Assembly: GCA_028690725.1 (NCBI GenBank) | Contig: JAQVAR010000011.1 | Location: forward strand, 1-14,956 | From: Candidatus Iainarchaeum sp. | Lineage (GTDB): Archaea > Iainarchaeota > Iainarchaeia > Iainarchaeales > JAAZKV01 | Direction of reading: 5' to 3' | DNA: 14,956 nt | In this document: positions 1-5,742 of the stretch, one piece after another | Layout: every line of letters starts with the position of its first letter | How positions within the stretch are numbered: the first letter of the stretch is position 1 | Made by a program: the position numbers and the translations under genes | The notes under the pieces: model-generated | Seen by the model: only the letters and a program-made list of their open reading frames with translations | Databases searched by the model: none | What the model was told of the DNA's origin: nothing

Positions 1-1168
1 AATCTTCTAATAAATTATCCGCATCAACAAAAGTTCCTTCTCTGGATTTCATTCTTCCACTTGTTAATGAAACATAACCATAATTTAAATGATAACATTT
101 TTTTGCCCATTTTCTACCCAACTTTTCAAAAATTTTGAATAATTGTTTAAAATACAAATCTTGTTCATTTGCGACTACCCAAATATTTTTGTTCAAAGAA
201 AATTTTTCAAATTTTAATTGAGTTAATACCAAATCATTAGTAGCATATAATGATGTTCCGTCCCCCCTAACAATAACTTTGTTTGGTAATTCTGGTTCTA
301 ACAAAGCTATTATTGCACCATTTTCTTCTTTTTTAAAAACATTTTTTTCAAACCCTTCTTTTATTAGTTCTTGTTTGTTACCAAGTTTAAACATTTTACT
401 TTCTAAAAAAATTTCATCAAATTTTGTTCCAAAATCAGAATAAGTTTTTTTCATTCCTTTAATAGCCCAATCATTCATTTTTTTCCAAAGAGCAATAACT
501 TCCTTATCACCATTTTCCCATTTTAATAACATTTCTTGAGCTTTTTCTTCTAACTTTAATTCTGGTTTCTCCTTATTCATTTTGTCAAACAAAACATACA
601 TTTTTCCAACAAAATGATCGCTTTTTATTTTTTCACTTTCAGGAGTTTTATTTTCTCCAAACAATTTGTAAGCAAGTATTGATTTGCAAATATGAATTCC
701 TCTGTCATTAATCAAATTTGCTTTTATTACTTTATGACCTGTAAATTCTAATAAATTTGATATTGCTAATCCAAGAGAATTATTTCTCAAATGCCCTAAA
801 TGTAATGGTTTGTTAGTATTAGGAGAAGAATATTCAACCATTACCTTACCTTGTTTTTTTGAAAATAACAGCTTTTTACCCAAAAAAATGTCTTTTAAAA
901 CATTCTTTGAAAGACTTTCTTTTGATATAAAAAAGTTAACATAAGTGCCTTTTGCCTCTACTTTTTCTAGAAAAGGTGCTGAAATACTAGCAGCAAGCGC
1001 ATTAGAAACAATAGCAGGATCTTTTTTTTGTTGTTTTGCAAGGATAAATGTAGGGAAAGCAAAGTCCCCAAAATCTTTTGGAGGAATTGTTAAAATTTGG
1101 TCAATTTCTTCTTTTTTAAGACATGTTTCTTTAGAAAGTAATTCAACAATTTTTTCTCTAAAATTCAT
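1..1168 (-). CDS. argS: Arginyl-tRNA synthetase (N-terminal 389 residues, cut by window edge)
   Basis: Class I aminoacyl-tRNA synthetase that charges tRNA-Arg in the cytoplasm. The reverse strand translates without a stop from ATG at 1168 to the left edge. Residues 1-90 look like the ArgS-specific N-terminal tRNA-binding domain (SFGDFAFP, residues 32-39). The catalytic domain follows with SSPNTNKPLHLGHLRN around residues 114-129, which holds the HIGH-like HLGH (123-126), and then NLINDRG. The degenerate KMSKS loop, GRMKSREGTF, lies close to the left edge. The anticodon-binding C-terminal domain lies outside the window. The start is chosen because it gives the usual beginning of the additional domain and because a TATA-like box sits about 30 bases upstream. 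The gene is divergent from a tRNA-Arg(UCU) gene 338 bases away, its own substrate. Family assignment is certain; only the missing C-terminus is unknown. Confidence 0.96.
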   Translation of the reverse strand, partial: MNFREKIVELLSKETCLKKEEIDQILTIPPKDFGDFAFPTFILAKQQKKDPAIVSNALAASISAPFLEKVEAKGTYVNFFISKESLSKNVLKDIFLGKKLLFSKKQGKVMVEYSSPNTNKPLHLGHLRNNSLGLAISNLLEFTGHKVIKANLINDRGIHICKSILAYKLFGENKTPESEKIKSDHFVGKMYVLFDKMNKEKPELKLEEKAQEMLLKWENGDKEVIALWKKMNDWAIKGMKKTYSDFGTKFDEIFLESKMFKLGNKQELIKEGFEKNVFKKEENGAIIALLEPELPNKVIVRGDGTSLYATNDLVLTQLKFEKFSLNKNIWVVANEQDLYFKQLFKIFEKLGRKWAKKCYHLNYGYVSLTSGRMKSREGTFVDADNLLED

Positions 1169-1190
1169 TAATTATCTTAACAACTAATTG

Positions 1191-1204
1191 TTTTTAATTA
1201 TACG
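1191..1204 (-). promoter_or_regulatory. TATA-like box for argS
   Basis: On the minus strand this reads CGTATAATTAAAAA. It is centred about 30 bases before the argS ATG, so transcription would begin almost at the start codon, as for most genes here. It is assigned from position and base composition only; the region is so AT-rich that chance matches are likely. Confidence 0.35.
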
Positions 1205-1506
1205 CTGGAAAAAAATTTGAAAAAATAAAAGTATTAGAAAACTTTTTCTATTAGTAAAAGCACTATTATTCTAATGAATAAAAAAGGTATTTCAAAAAAA
1301 AAGTATTCCTAAAAAAAGAATGTCAAATATTCTTAGTAAATTTGTTTCGGGAAAAAAACCAAGTTTGCTTGGAGTAAAAAGATTTTTGATTTGCAAAGTA
1401 AAAAAATTGATAACAATAAAAATCAAAAAAAAAAACATTGAAACAATACTTTTAAAAAGTTGGTTTGAAACAATTTTATTTGATTATCACAAAGTGATAA
1501 ATTCTA
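1205..1506 (+). other. Gene-poor stretch between argS and tRNA-Arg, with a possible decayed small ORF
   Basis: No convincing gene. A TATA-like CTTTTTCTATTAG at 1242-1254 is followed by ATG at 1274, which opens MNKKGIS and stops after 12 codons. The promoter-to-start stretch resembles that of the membrane protein gene starting at 7927 (CTTTTT box, ATTCTA, then ATGAATAAAAAA and TATTTC). A run of nine A at 1294-1302 follows. Dropping one A would join the ATG to an open lysine-rich frame that continues through 1320 into the tRNA gene. That reading recalls no known family and would overlap the tRNA, so it is probably spurious or a relic. From 1320 to 1480 I see only poly-A-rich sequence. Confidence 0.25.
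1484..1500. promoter_or_regulatory. Perfect inverted repeat just before tRNA-Arg
   Basis: TTATCAC, AAA, GTGATAA: a perfect 7-bp inverted repeat with a 3-base spacer ending 6 bases before the mature tRNA 5' end. A weak TATA-like ATTTTATTT sits at about 1472-1480. If that box is used, the repeat covers the region between TATA and the transcription start, where an archaeal repressor would act. It could instead be a short leader hairpin if transcription starts further upstream. The sequence is certain, the role inferred. Confidence 0.4.
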
Positions 1507-1680
1507 GGGCCTGTAGCCTAGTGGATAGGGCGACTGCCTTCTAAGAACTACCCAGCCAGTTCACATCTGACTCAAACTATATCTGAGAACCCCTTATTTG
1601 CGAATAACGGAGGATTGAAACTAGTTGGAAAAATATTCGTTGAAAGCAGTAGGTCGAGGGTTCGATTCCCTCCAGGCCCG
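1507..1680 (+). tRNA. tRNA-Arg (anticodon UCU), interrupted by an intron
   Basis: The two exons (1507-1543 and 1645-1680) assemble into a 73-nt tRNA. The acceptor stem GGGCCTG/CAGGCCC (1507-1513 with 1673-1679) is perfect, with discriminator G1680. The D stem GCCT/GGGC (1516-1519 with 1528-1531) has one U.G pair. The anticodon stem ACTGC/GCAGT (1533-1537 with 1646-1650) is perfect. The T stem GAGGG/CCCTC closes the loop TTCGATT, and the variable loop is 5 nt. The mature loop CTTCTAA gives anticodon UCU, which reads AGA/AGG. AGA is by far the commonest Arg codon in the genes here, so this is probably the main arginine tRNA. CCA is not encoded. Placing the splice 1 nt to either side leaves the loop and anticodon unchanged. 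The short variable loop argues against tRNA-Ser. The gene is divergent from argS. Confidence 0.93.
1544..1644 (+). other. tRNA-Arg intron (about 101 nt), strongly folded
   Basis: It is inserted after tRNA position 37, the usual archaeal site. It can fold on itself: CCAGCCAGTT (1552-1561) pairs with AACTAGTTGG (1619-1628) at 9 of 10 positions. Inside this are a CTCA/TGAG hairpin (1571-1587) and a CCCC-TTATT/AATAA-C-GG-A-GG hairpin (1590-1613) with a TGCG loop, giving a three-way junction. The bulge-helix-bulge expected by the splicing endonuclease is weak. With bulges UAA (1542-1544) and AAA (1643-1645), the central helix CUUC/GUUG has only two Watson-Crick pairs and two U.U mismatches, with GAA/UUC pairing on the intron side. 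There is no open reading frame, so it encodes no homing endonuclease. Boundaries are uncertain by 1 nt. Confidence 0.8.
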
Positions 1681-1681
1681 T

Positions 1682-1700
1682 TGAAAATTGTTAATTTTCA
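1682..1700 (+). repeat. Perfect hairpin directly after tRNA-Arg
   Basis: TGAAAATT, GTT, AATTTTCA: an 8-bp perfect stem with a 3-base loop starting 2 bases after the tRNA discriminator base. It is well placed to act in 3' processing or termination of the tRNA transcript, but no T-run follows it, so a plain terminator call is not secure. Confidence 0.45.
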
Positions 1701-1702
1701 TC

Positions 1703-1814
1703 AAAGCATTATCTTCGCTTATTGGCTCGATAAAGCATTATCAATTTTGGGAATGTAACACCTTTACAAAAAGGGGTTGCTAGCAAAAGAATTTGACTAT
1801 TGTTTTGTGATAGC
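1703..1814 (+). repeat. 11-bp direct repeat and a downstream stem in the tRNA to rpl21e gap
   Basis: AAAGCATTATC occurs exactly twice, at 1703-1713 and 1732-1742 (29-base spacing). Further on, GCTA (1779-1782) pairs with TAGC (1811-1814) and CAAAA (1784-1788) with TTTTG (1803-1807), making an interrupted hairpin. This stretch is noticeably less AT-rich than its surroundings and holds no ORF. It could be an unannotated small RNA or tRNA trailer structure. No box C/D or H/ACA consensus is clear. Confidence 0.3.
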
Positions 1815-1879
1815 CAGAAAACTAAAACAAAAAATTCATATTTAAAAAAAAATAATTTTGAAAAATTATTAAAAACAGC

Positions 1880-1930
1880 TTTATAAATCTTTTCTATTCA
1901 ATAATTATTATTGGATAATATTTTGGTGAG
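1880..1930 (+). promoter_or_regulatory. Promoter and ribosome binding site of the rpl21e cluster
   Basis: A clear TATA box, TTTATAAAT (1880-1888), predicts a start near 1909. GGTGAG (1925-1930), matching the archaeal anti-Shine-Dalgarno, lies 6 bases before the ATG at 1937. This is therefore a leadered, SD-driven gene, unlike many leaderless neighbours. The SD fixes the rpl21e start. Confidence 0.65.
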
Positions 1931-1936
1931 TTTTTA

Positions 1937-2236
1937 ATGGCAAAAATTAGTGCAGGAGTTAGAAAACCAGGTAAACGTGGTAAGACAAGGTCTAAATTTA
2001 AAAAAACTGGTCCAAAGGTTACTGTTAATAAGATTATGGAGGATTTTGTTGTTGGGGACAAAGTTCAAGTTGTTATTGATTCAAGTTATCACCCGGGTTT
2101 GCCTGATAAAAGTTTTCATGGTTTGACTGGAAATGTTATTGGAAAAAGAGGAAATTCTTACGAAATAAAATTAAAAAAAATTAAGAAAGATTTTGTTGTT
2201 GTTACTAATCCAGTACATATGAAGAGATTGAGTTGA
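1937..2236 (+). CDS. rpl21e: Large-subunit ribosomal protein L21e (eL21)
   Basis: 99-aa basic protein of the 50S subunit, found in archaea and eukaryotes. The N-terminus GVRKPGKRGKTRSKFKK is the Lys/Arg/Gly-rich extension that contacts rRNA. The SH3-like barrel follows, with FVVGDKVQVVIDSSYHPGLP (residues 37-56), FHGLTGNVIGKRGNSYEIKLK and the C-terminal VVVTNPVHMKRL. Length equals the family's usual 95-100 residues. The ATG is preceded by a good SD. It is first in the cluster with rpoF, the DUF655 gene and ksgA, an order widely kept in archaea. Its stop codon lies 5 bases before the rpoF ATG, suggesting coupled translation. Confidence 0.96.
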   Translation: MAKISAGVRKPGKRGKTRSKFKKTGPKVTVNKIMEDFVVGDKVQVVIDSSYHPGLPDKSFHGLTGNVIGKRGNSYEIKLKKIKKDFVVVTNPVHMKRLS

Positions 2237-2241
2237 TTTTT

Positions 2242-2589
2242 ATGAGAGAAACAAGTGTTATTGAAATAGAACCAGTTACTTTGGTTGAAGTAAAAGAATT
2301 GCTTAAGAATAGAAAATCAGAAAAAGAATTGAATTATGAACAAGAATTAACAATGAAATATGTTGAAAAATTTGCTAGATTAACAAAAAAACAAACTGAT
2401 GATTTAATAAATTCTTTAAAAGAAATTTCTTTTTTAAAAGATAACAAAGAATTATTGTATCAAATTGTTTATGCTTTACCTATTAATATTGAACAAGTTA
2501 AATTATTTGTTCCTAAAGATGTTGAGGTTTCTGAAGAAGAACTCAATAAAATTGTCGCCCAAATGAAGAAATTTGGGGAAAAAGAATAG
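2242..2589 (+). CDS. rpoF: DNA-directed RNA polymerase subunit F (Rpb4 homologue)
   Basis: 115-aa archaeal Rpb4/RpoF subunit. It pairs with RpoE (Rpb7) to form the polymerase stalk used in promoter opening and RNA handling. The family pattern is clear: EIEPVTLVEVKELLKNR at the N-terminus, then LNYEQELTMKYVEKFARL and the HRDC-like helical region with LINSLKEISFL. A short acidic C-terminus follows (VSEEELNKIVAQMKKFGEKE). ATG 2242 is preferred to a TTG at 2233 that overlaps the rpl21e stop, because it begins closer to the family start. It depends on the rpl21e promoter. A hairpin overlapping its stop codon probably ends many transcripts here. Confidence 0.9.
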   Translation: MRETSVIEIEPVTLVEVKELLKNRKSEKELNYEQELTMKYVEKFARLTKKQTDDLINSLKEISFLKDNKELLYQIVYALPINIEQVKLFVPKDVEVSEEELNKIVAQMKKFGEKE

Positions 2590-2615
2590 TATTATTATTT
2601 AATACTCCTTTTTTT
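2588..2615 (+). terminator. Hairpin and T-run at the end of rpoF
   Basis: AGTATTA (2588-2594) and TAATACT (2600-2606) form a perfect 7-bp stem around TTATT, followed by CC and a run of seven T. It overlaps the rpoF stop codon. The T-run is the part archaeal polymerase responds to; a contribution from the hairpin is inferred. Confidence 0.6.
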
Positions 2616-2627
2616 CAAAAAAAATGG

Positions 2628-2637
2628 TTTTTATATT
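2628..2637 (+). promoter_or_regulatory. TATA box for the DUF655 gene
   Basis: TTTTTATATT is centred about 24 bases before the ATG at 2656, so the transcript would be leaderless. Together with the terminator just upstream it suggests that the DUF655-ksgA pair is transcribed separately from rpl21e-rpoF, at least in part. Confidence 0.5.
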
Positions 2638-2655
2638 GTATCAATCATATAATGT

Positions 2656-3282
2656 ATGGAGTTAGATAAAATGGATGAAAAAGATAAGTTATATTCTCCA
2701 AAGAATGAGGAGAAAGCAATTGTCTTAGATTACATGCCGTCCGGAAAAGCATCAGCATTAAAATCTGAGCCAATCGCGCAAGTAATTGGAAAAGAATATT
2801 TTACTTTATTAGAGGTAACTCCAAAAATAGGAAGTGGTTTTAGTATAGGAGAAGAAGTTTTGATTGGAAAAGAAAATAGAAATAAAGTTGAATTAATTAA
2901 AGGTAGAATTTCTTTCAAAGACTTGACTTCAAATTCTTTGTCAGAATTAAGTGATACTATTGAAGATATAATAAATGAGAACGAAAAAAAGTATGTAACA
3001 TTCTTTAATAATGCAAGAGCAATTTCTTTGAAAAGACACCAATTAGAATTATTACCAGGTATTGGAAAAAAACATATGCTAGATGTTTTGAAAGAAAGAG
3101 AAAAAAAATTATTTGAAAATTTTAGTGATTTGATAGCTAGAGTTAAGAGTGTGCCTGATCCAAAAAAAGCTGTTGTAAAAAGAATAATGGAAGAATTAGA
3201 AGGAATTGAAGACAAACATTATATTTTTGTAAGACCTCCCTCAATACCAAAACCATATTTTTATTCTAATAAAAGATATTAG
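2656..3282 (+). CDS. DUF655 family protein with helix-hairpin-helix motif
   Basis: 208-aa archaeal DUF655 protein, a conserved family of unproven biochemical role that often sits between rpoF and ksgA. The first half (about residues 20-100) looks like a small beta-barrel nucleic-acid-binding fold. The second half holds FFNNARAISLKRHQLELLPGIGKKHMLDVL, written here only as its core LLPGIGKKHM (132-141), the helix-hairpin-helix signature of non-specific nucleic-acid binding. FVRPP lies near the end. Position next to the rRNA dimethylase and a ribosomal protein suggests a role in ribosome biogenesis or translation, by inference only. The leaderless ATG fits the upstream TATA box. Its stop lies 14 bases before the ksgA ATG. 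Confidence 0.85.
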   Translation: MELDKMDEKDKLYSPKNEEKAIVLDYMPSGKASALKSEPIAQVIGKEYFTLLEVTPKIGSGFSIGEEVLIGKENRNKVELIKGRISFKDLTSNSLSELSDTIEDIINENEKKYVTFFNNARAISLKRHQLELLPGIGKKHMLDVLKEREKKLFENFSDLIARVKSVPDPKKAVVKRIMEELEGIEDKHYIFVRPPSIPKPYFYSNKRY

Positions 3283-3296
3283 GAAAGTTGTTAACG

Positions 3297-4121
3297 ATGA
3301 GTTTGTTTAATGAATTACAGGATTTAATGATTAAATATCATTTTAGACCAGAAAAAAAACTCTCACAATTTTTTTGTATTAACGAAGCATTATTAATATT
3401 TTTAGTTAATTCTGCCAAATTAAAAAAAAGTGATGTTGTACTTGAAATAGGGCCTGGGACTGGTTTTTTAACAAAAAAATTATTAGAAAAATGTAGGGTT
3501 GTTGCCGTTGAAAAAGACGAAACAATGATTGAATTATTAAAAAAAGAATTTGAAAAAGAAATTAAAGAAAAAAAACTTGTTTTAATTAATGGAAATATAC
3601 TTGAACAAAATTTTGAAGAATTAAATATTAACAAAATTGTTTCCTTACCACCATATCATATTTCGTCTGATTTGTTAGAAAAAATTGTTTTATCAAAAAT
3701 AGAATTAGTTATTTTAGTTTTGGATAGTGGTTTTGTTGAAAAAATAACTGCTTTTGAAGGAATGAAAGAATATGGTTTTTTAACAATAATAATTAATCTT
3801 AATTCAAAAATAAGTGTTTTGGAAAAAATTTCAAAAGAATCTTTTTTTCCTATTCCAAATTGTTTGAGTGAAGTTGTAAAAATTGTTTTTGATAATAAAG
3901 AAAATTCAAAAGAATTTCTTATTTTTGCAAAAGAACTTTTTAGACACAAAAACAAGGATTTGTCCAGAGCATTAAAACAAGCAAAACCTTTTCTAGAAAA
4001 AAAAATGTTGTTAAAAAAAATTGATTTTAACAATATTATTTTAGGAAACAAAAAAGTTTATTTGTTAACCCCTGAAGAAATGTTAAAAATATTCAAAATT
4101 TTTGTTAAAAATAATAATTAA
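3297..4121 (+). CDS. ksgA: KsgA/Dim1-type 16S rRNA adenine dimethyltransferase homologue, divergent catalytic motifs
   Basis: 274-aa member of the family that dimethylates two adjacent adenines near the 3' end of 16S rRNA during 30S maturation. The SAM-binding motif I is good (LEIGPGTG, residues 49-56), as is the acidic strand VAVEKD (69-74). The C-terminal helical domain is recognisable (LFRHKNKDLSRALKQ). Other signatures are altered. The usual LGQNF near the N-terminus is LSQFF (22-26). The GD of the adenine-binding motif is GN (99-100). The catalytic NLPY is SLPPY (116-120), so the Asn is lost. ATG 3297 is used rather than a TTG at 3288; AGGAAAG at 3281-3287 can serve as SD. The gene ends 5 bases before the convergent AMP phosphorylase stop. 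Family assignment is firm, activity doubtful. Confidence 0.88.
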   Translation: MSLFNELQDLMIKYHFRPEKKLSQFFCINEALLIFLVNSAKLKKSDVVLEIGPGTGFLTKKLLEKCRVVAVEKDETMIELLKKEFEKEIKEKKLVLINGNILEQNFEELNINKIVSLPPYHISSDLLEKIVLSKIELVILVLDSGFVEKITAFEGMKEYGFLTIIINLNSKISVLEKISKESFFPIPNCLSEVVKIVFDNKENSKEFLIFAKELFRHKNKDLSRALKQAKPFLEKKMLLKKIDFNNIILGNKKVYLLTPEEMLKIFKIFVKNNN

Positions 4122-4126
4122 GAATA

Positions 4127-5635
4127 CTAATCAGAGTCTCTAACAGAACTTAAAATTATTCTTTTGAAATGGTATGGAGTATTTTTAATAGTATAATCAA
4201 GTGCTGATTCTAATTTTTGTTTGTTTTCAGCAAAAATAGTCATTATTACATCTCCTTTGAACACTTTTTCTCCTTCTACTTTGTTTAACATTACTCCAGA
4301 AAGTTTGTTTGCTGGCGCCCCCGAAATTCTTGCAATTGTAGTTAAATCTTTTAAATTAAAAGATTGTATTACACCATTTTCTTTTGCTTTTATTTCTTTA
4401 TTTAATGGTGATAAAATTATTTTGATACTTGAATCTATCTTTCCACCTTGGGCATGAATAATATCCTTCATTTTTTCAAGAGCTTTTCCAGAGTGTAAAA
4501 TGTCAACTGCCATGTCATAACCTTTGCCTAATCCTGTTAAATTTGCTAACTCAAAAATTGCTCCTGCTAATTCACAACTTTTTTGAGCTAAGTTATCAAA
4601 TCTTTTTCCCTCAAGAATTTCCATAACATATTTTGCTTCAAGTGCTGGACCAAAAGCTAGTCCAGATGGTTCTTCCCCATTTGTTATTACAGCATCAATT
4701 TCCATTCCAACTTCTTTACCAACTTGAACAAACTTTTTTGCCATTTTTATAGCATTATTTTTGTCTTTTATTTTTGCATATGGACCAACGGGCAAATCTA
4801 TTACAACATATTTACTACTAACACTCGCTTTTTTTGCTATTACTGAAGCGATTAACATTCCTTCAGGGTCTAATGCCAATGGATGTCTTATTCTTATTAT
4901 CTTATCATCTGCTGGCGCCAAATCAACTGCGCCACCATGTACTATAACCCCGCCGTGTTTTTCAGTAATTTTTTTTATTTTTTCAAAACACAAGTCTACT
5001 GGCGCCAAAACTTCCATTGCATCAGCAGTTCCACCAGCACTAGTAATACTTCTTGAAGAAGTTTTTGGGATAAATAATCCAGCACAAGCTACTATTGGAA
5101 CAATAATCATTGTTGTTCTACCATTTATTCCCCCAATACTATGTTTATCTACAATAGGTTCTTTGTTGAAAGAAATTTTTTGGCCATTATTAATCAATGC
5201 TTTGGTAATTTCTGTTGTTTCTTCTAAATCAAATCCTTTCATATAAACAGCTGAAATAAAGGCACTTGCCTCAATATCATTTAATCTATTATCAGCAATA
5301 TCTTTTACTATTTCTTTTAATTCAAAACCATTTAATTTTTCTCCATCCATCTTTTTTTTAATAAAATCTAAACTTTTCAAAGGAGGAGTTGCCCTTACTT
5401 CCAAAAAATCATTTGACTTAACTTTTAACAAACTAATTAGATCTTCAAACAAACCAATTATTTTTTCTTTCACCTCACTATTGGTAACATCAACTATTGC
5501 CACAGAATTTTTACCATTTTTTTTATTAATTAATTCTAATCTATCCCCTGGAAAAACACCCAAATCTTCAGCATCAATCTTATTTAAAACACAAATTAAT
5601 TTTCCAGCAGAAATAGGAAATTCTTTTACTTTCAT
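4127..5635 (-). CDS. deoA: AMP phosphorylase (archaeal thymidine phosphorylase family)
   Basis: 502 aa, the usual length for archaeal AMP phosphorylase. It splits AMP (also CMP/UMP) with phosphate into base and ribose-1,5-bisphosphate, the first step of the archaeal AMP pathway. The N-terminal archaeal extension domain (about residues 1-85) is present, separating it from bacterial DeoA. The phosphorylase core shows IVDKHSIGGINGRTT (161-175), IPKTSSRSITSAGGTADAME (189-208), then HGGAVDLAPADD and VVIDLPVGPYAKI. ATG 5635 is chosen because it begins MKVKEFPI like the family. An upstream in-frame GTG at 5662 would add 9 residues. A GGTG just inside that extension leaves some doubt. It lies downstream of tyrS and an eIF2B-like isomerase gene, the probable next enzyme. 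Confidence 0.93.
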   Translation of the reverse strand: MKVKEFPISAGKLICVLNKIDAEDLGVFPGDRLELINKKNGKNSVAIVDVTNSEVKEKIIGLFEDLISLLKVKSNDFLEVRATPPLKSLDFIKKKMDGEKLNGFELKEIVKDIADNRLNDIEASAFISAVYMKGFDLEETTEITKALINNGQKISFNKEPIVDKHSIGGINGRTTMIIVPIVACAGLFIPKTSSRSITSAGGTADAMEVLAPVDLCFEKIKKITEKHGGVIVHGGAVDLAPADDKIIRIRHPLALDPEGMLIASVIAKKASVSSKYVVIDLPVGPYAKIKDKNNAIKMAKKFVQVGKEVGMEIDAVITNGEEPSGLAFGPALEAKYVMEILEGKRFDNLAQKSCELAGAIFELANLTGLGKGYDMAVDILHSGKALEKMKDIIHAQGGKIDSSIKIILSPLNKEIKAKENGVIQSFNLKDLTTIARISGAPANKLSGVMLNKVEGEKVFKGDVIMTIFAENKQKLESALDYTIKNTPYHFKRIILSSVRDSD

Positions 5636-5708
5636 CACTTTGAAATATTGCAACCAAAACACCTTTTAAAAAAAATCATTAAAATTGATTATTAAGAAGA
5701 TGTAAATG

Positions 5709-5718
5709 TTATTTATAA
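5709..5718 (-). promoter_or_regulatory. TATA-like box for AMP phosphorylase gene
   Basis: It reads TTATAAATAA on the minus strand, between the tyrS stop and the AMP phosphorylase start. It predicts a start near 5688 and a leader of roughly 50 bases to the ATG, so the gene may be transcribed independently of tyrS. Confidence 0.45.
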
Positions 5719-5742
5719 TTGTTTTGTAAAAAAAATTGTTAA

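Noticed and set aside
945..1187. Plus-strand open frame of 80 codons
   Set aside because: It lies antisense to the clear ArgS N-terminus and has no family signal.
1320..1544. Lysine-rich open frame of 74 codons before and into the tRNA gene
   Set aside because: It ends inside the tRNA-Arg 5' exon and has no recognisable motif. It is kept only as a possible relic in the note on the 1205-1506 stretch.
1544..1644. Group I or group II intron in the tRNA
   Set aside because: Too short, with no conserved core elements. Its position after tRNA position 37 fits an archaeal endonuclease-spliced intron.
1507..1680. Reading the tRNA as Ser (anticodon UGA) with a different splice point
   Set aside because: The variable loop has only 5 bases, and that splice register would leave a loop inconsistent with the usual intron position.
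2730..3215. Minus-strand open frame opposite the DUF655 gene
   Set aside because: Antisense frame rich in Ser/Phe/Ile, as expected from the complement of a Lys/Glu-rich gene.
4761..5246. Plus-strand open frame opposite AMP phosphorylase
   Set aside because: Antisense of a well-identified enzyme; no family signature of its own.
5636..5662. GTG start extending AMP phosphorylase by 9 residues
   Set aside because: The ATG at 5635 gives the family's usual N-terminus and length. The extension has no counterpart I know of.
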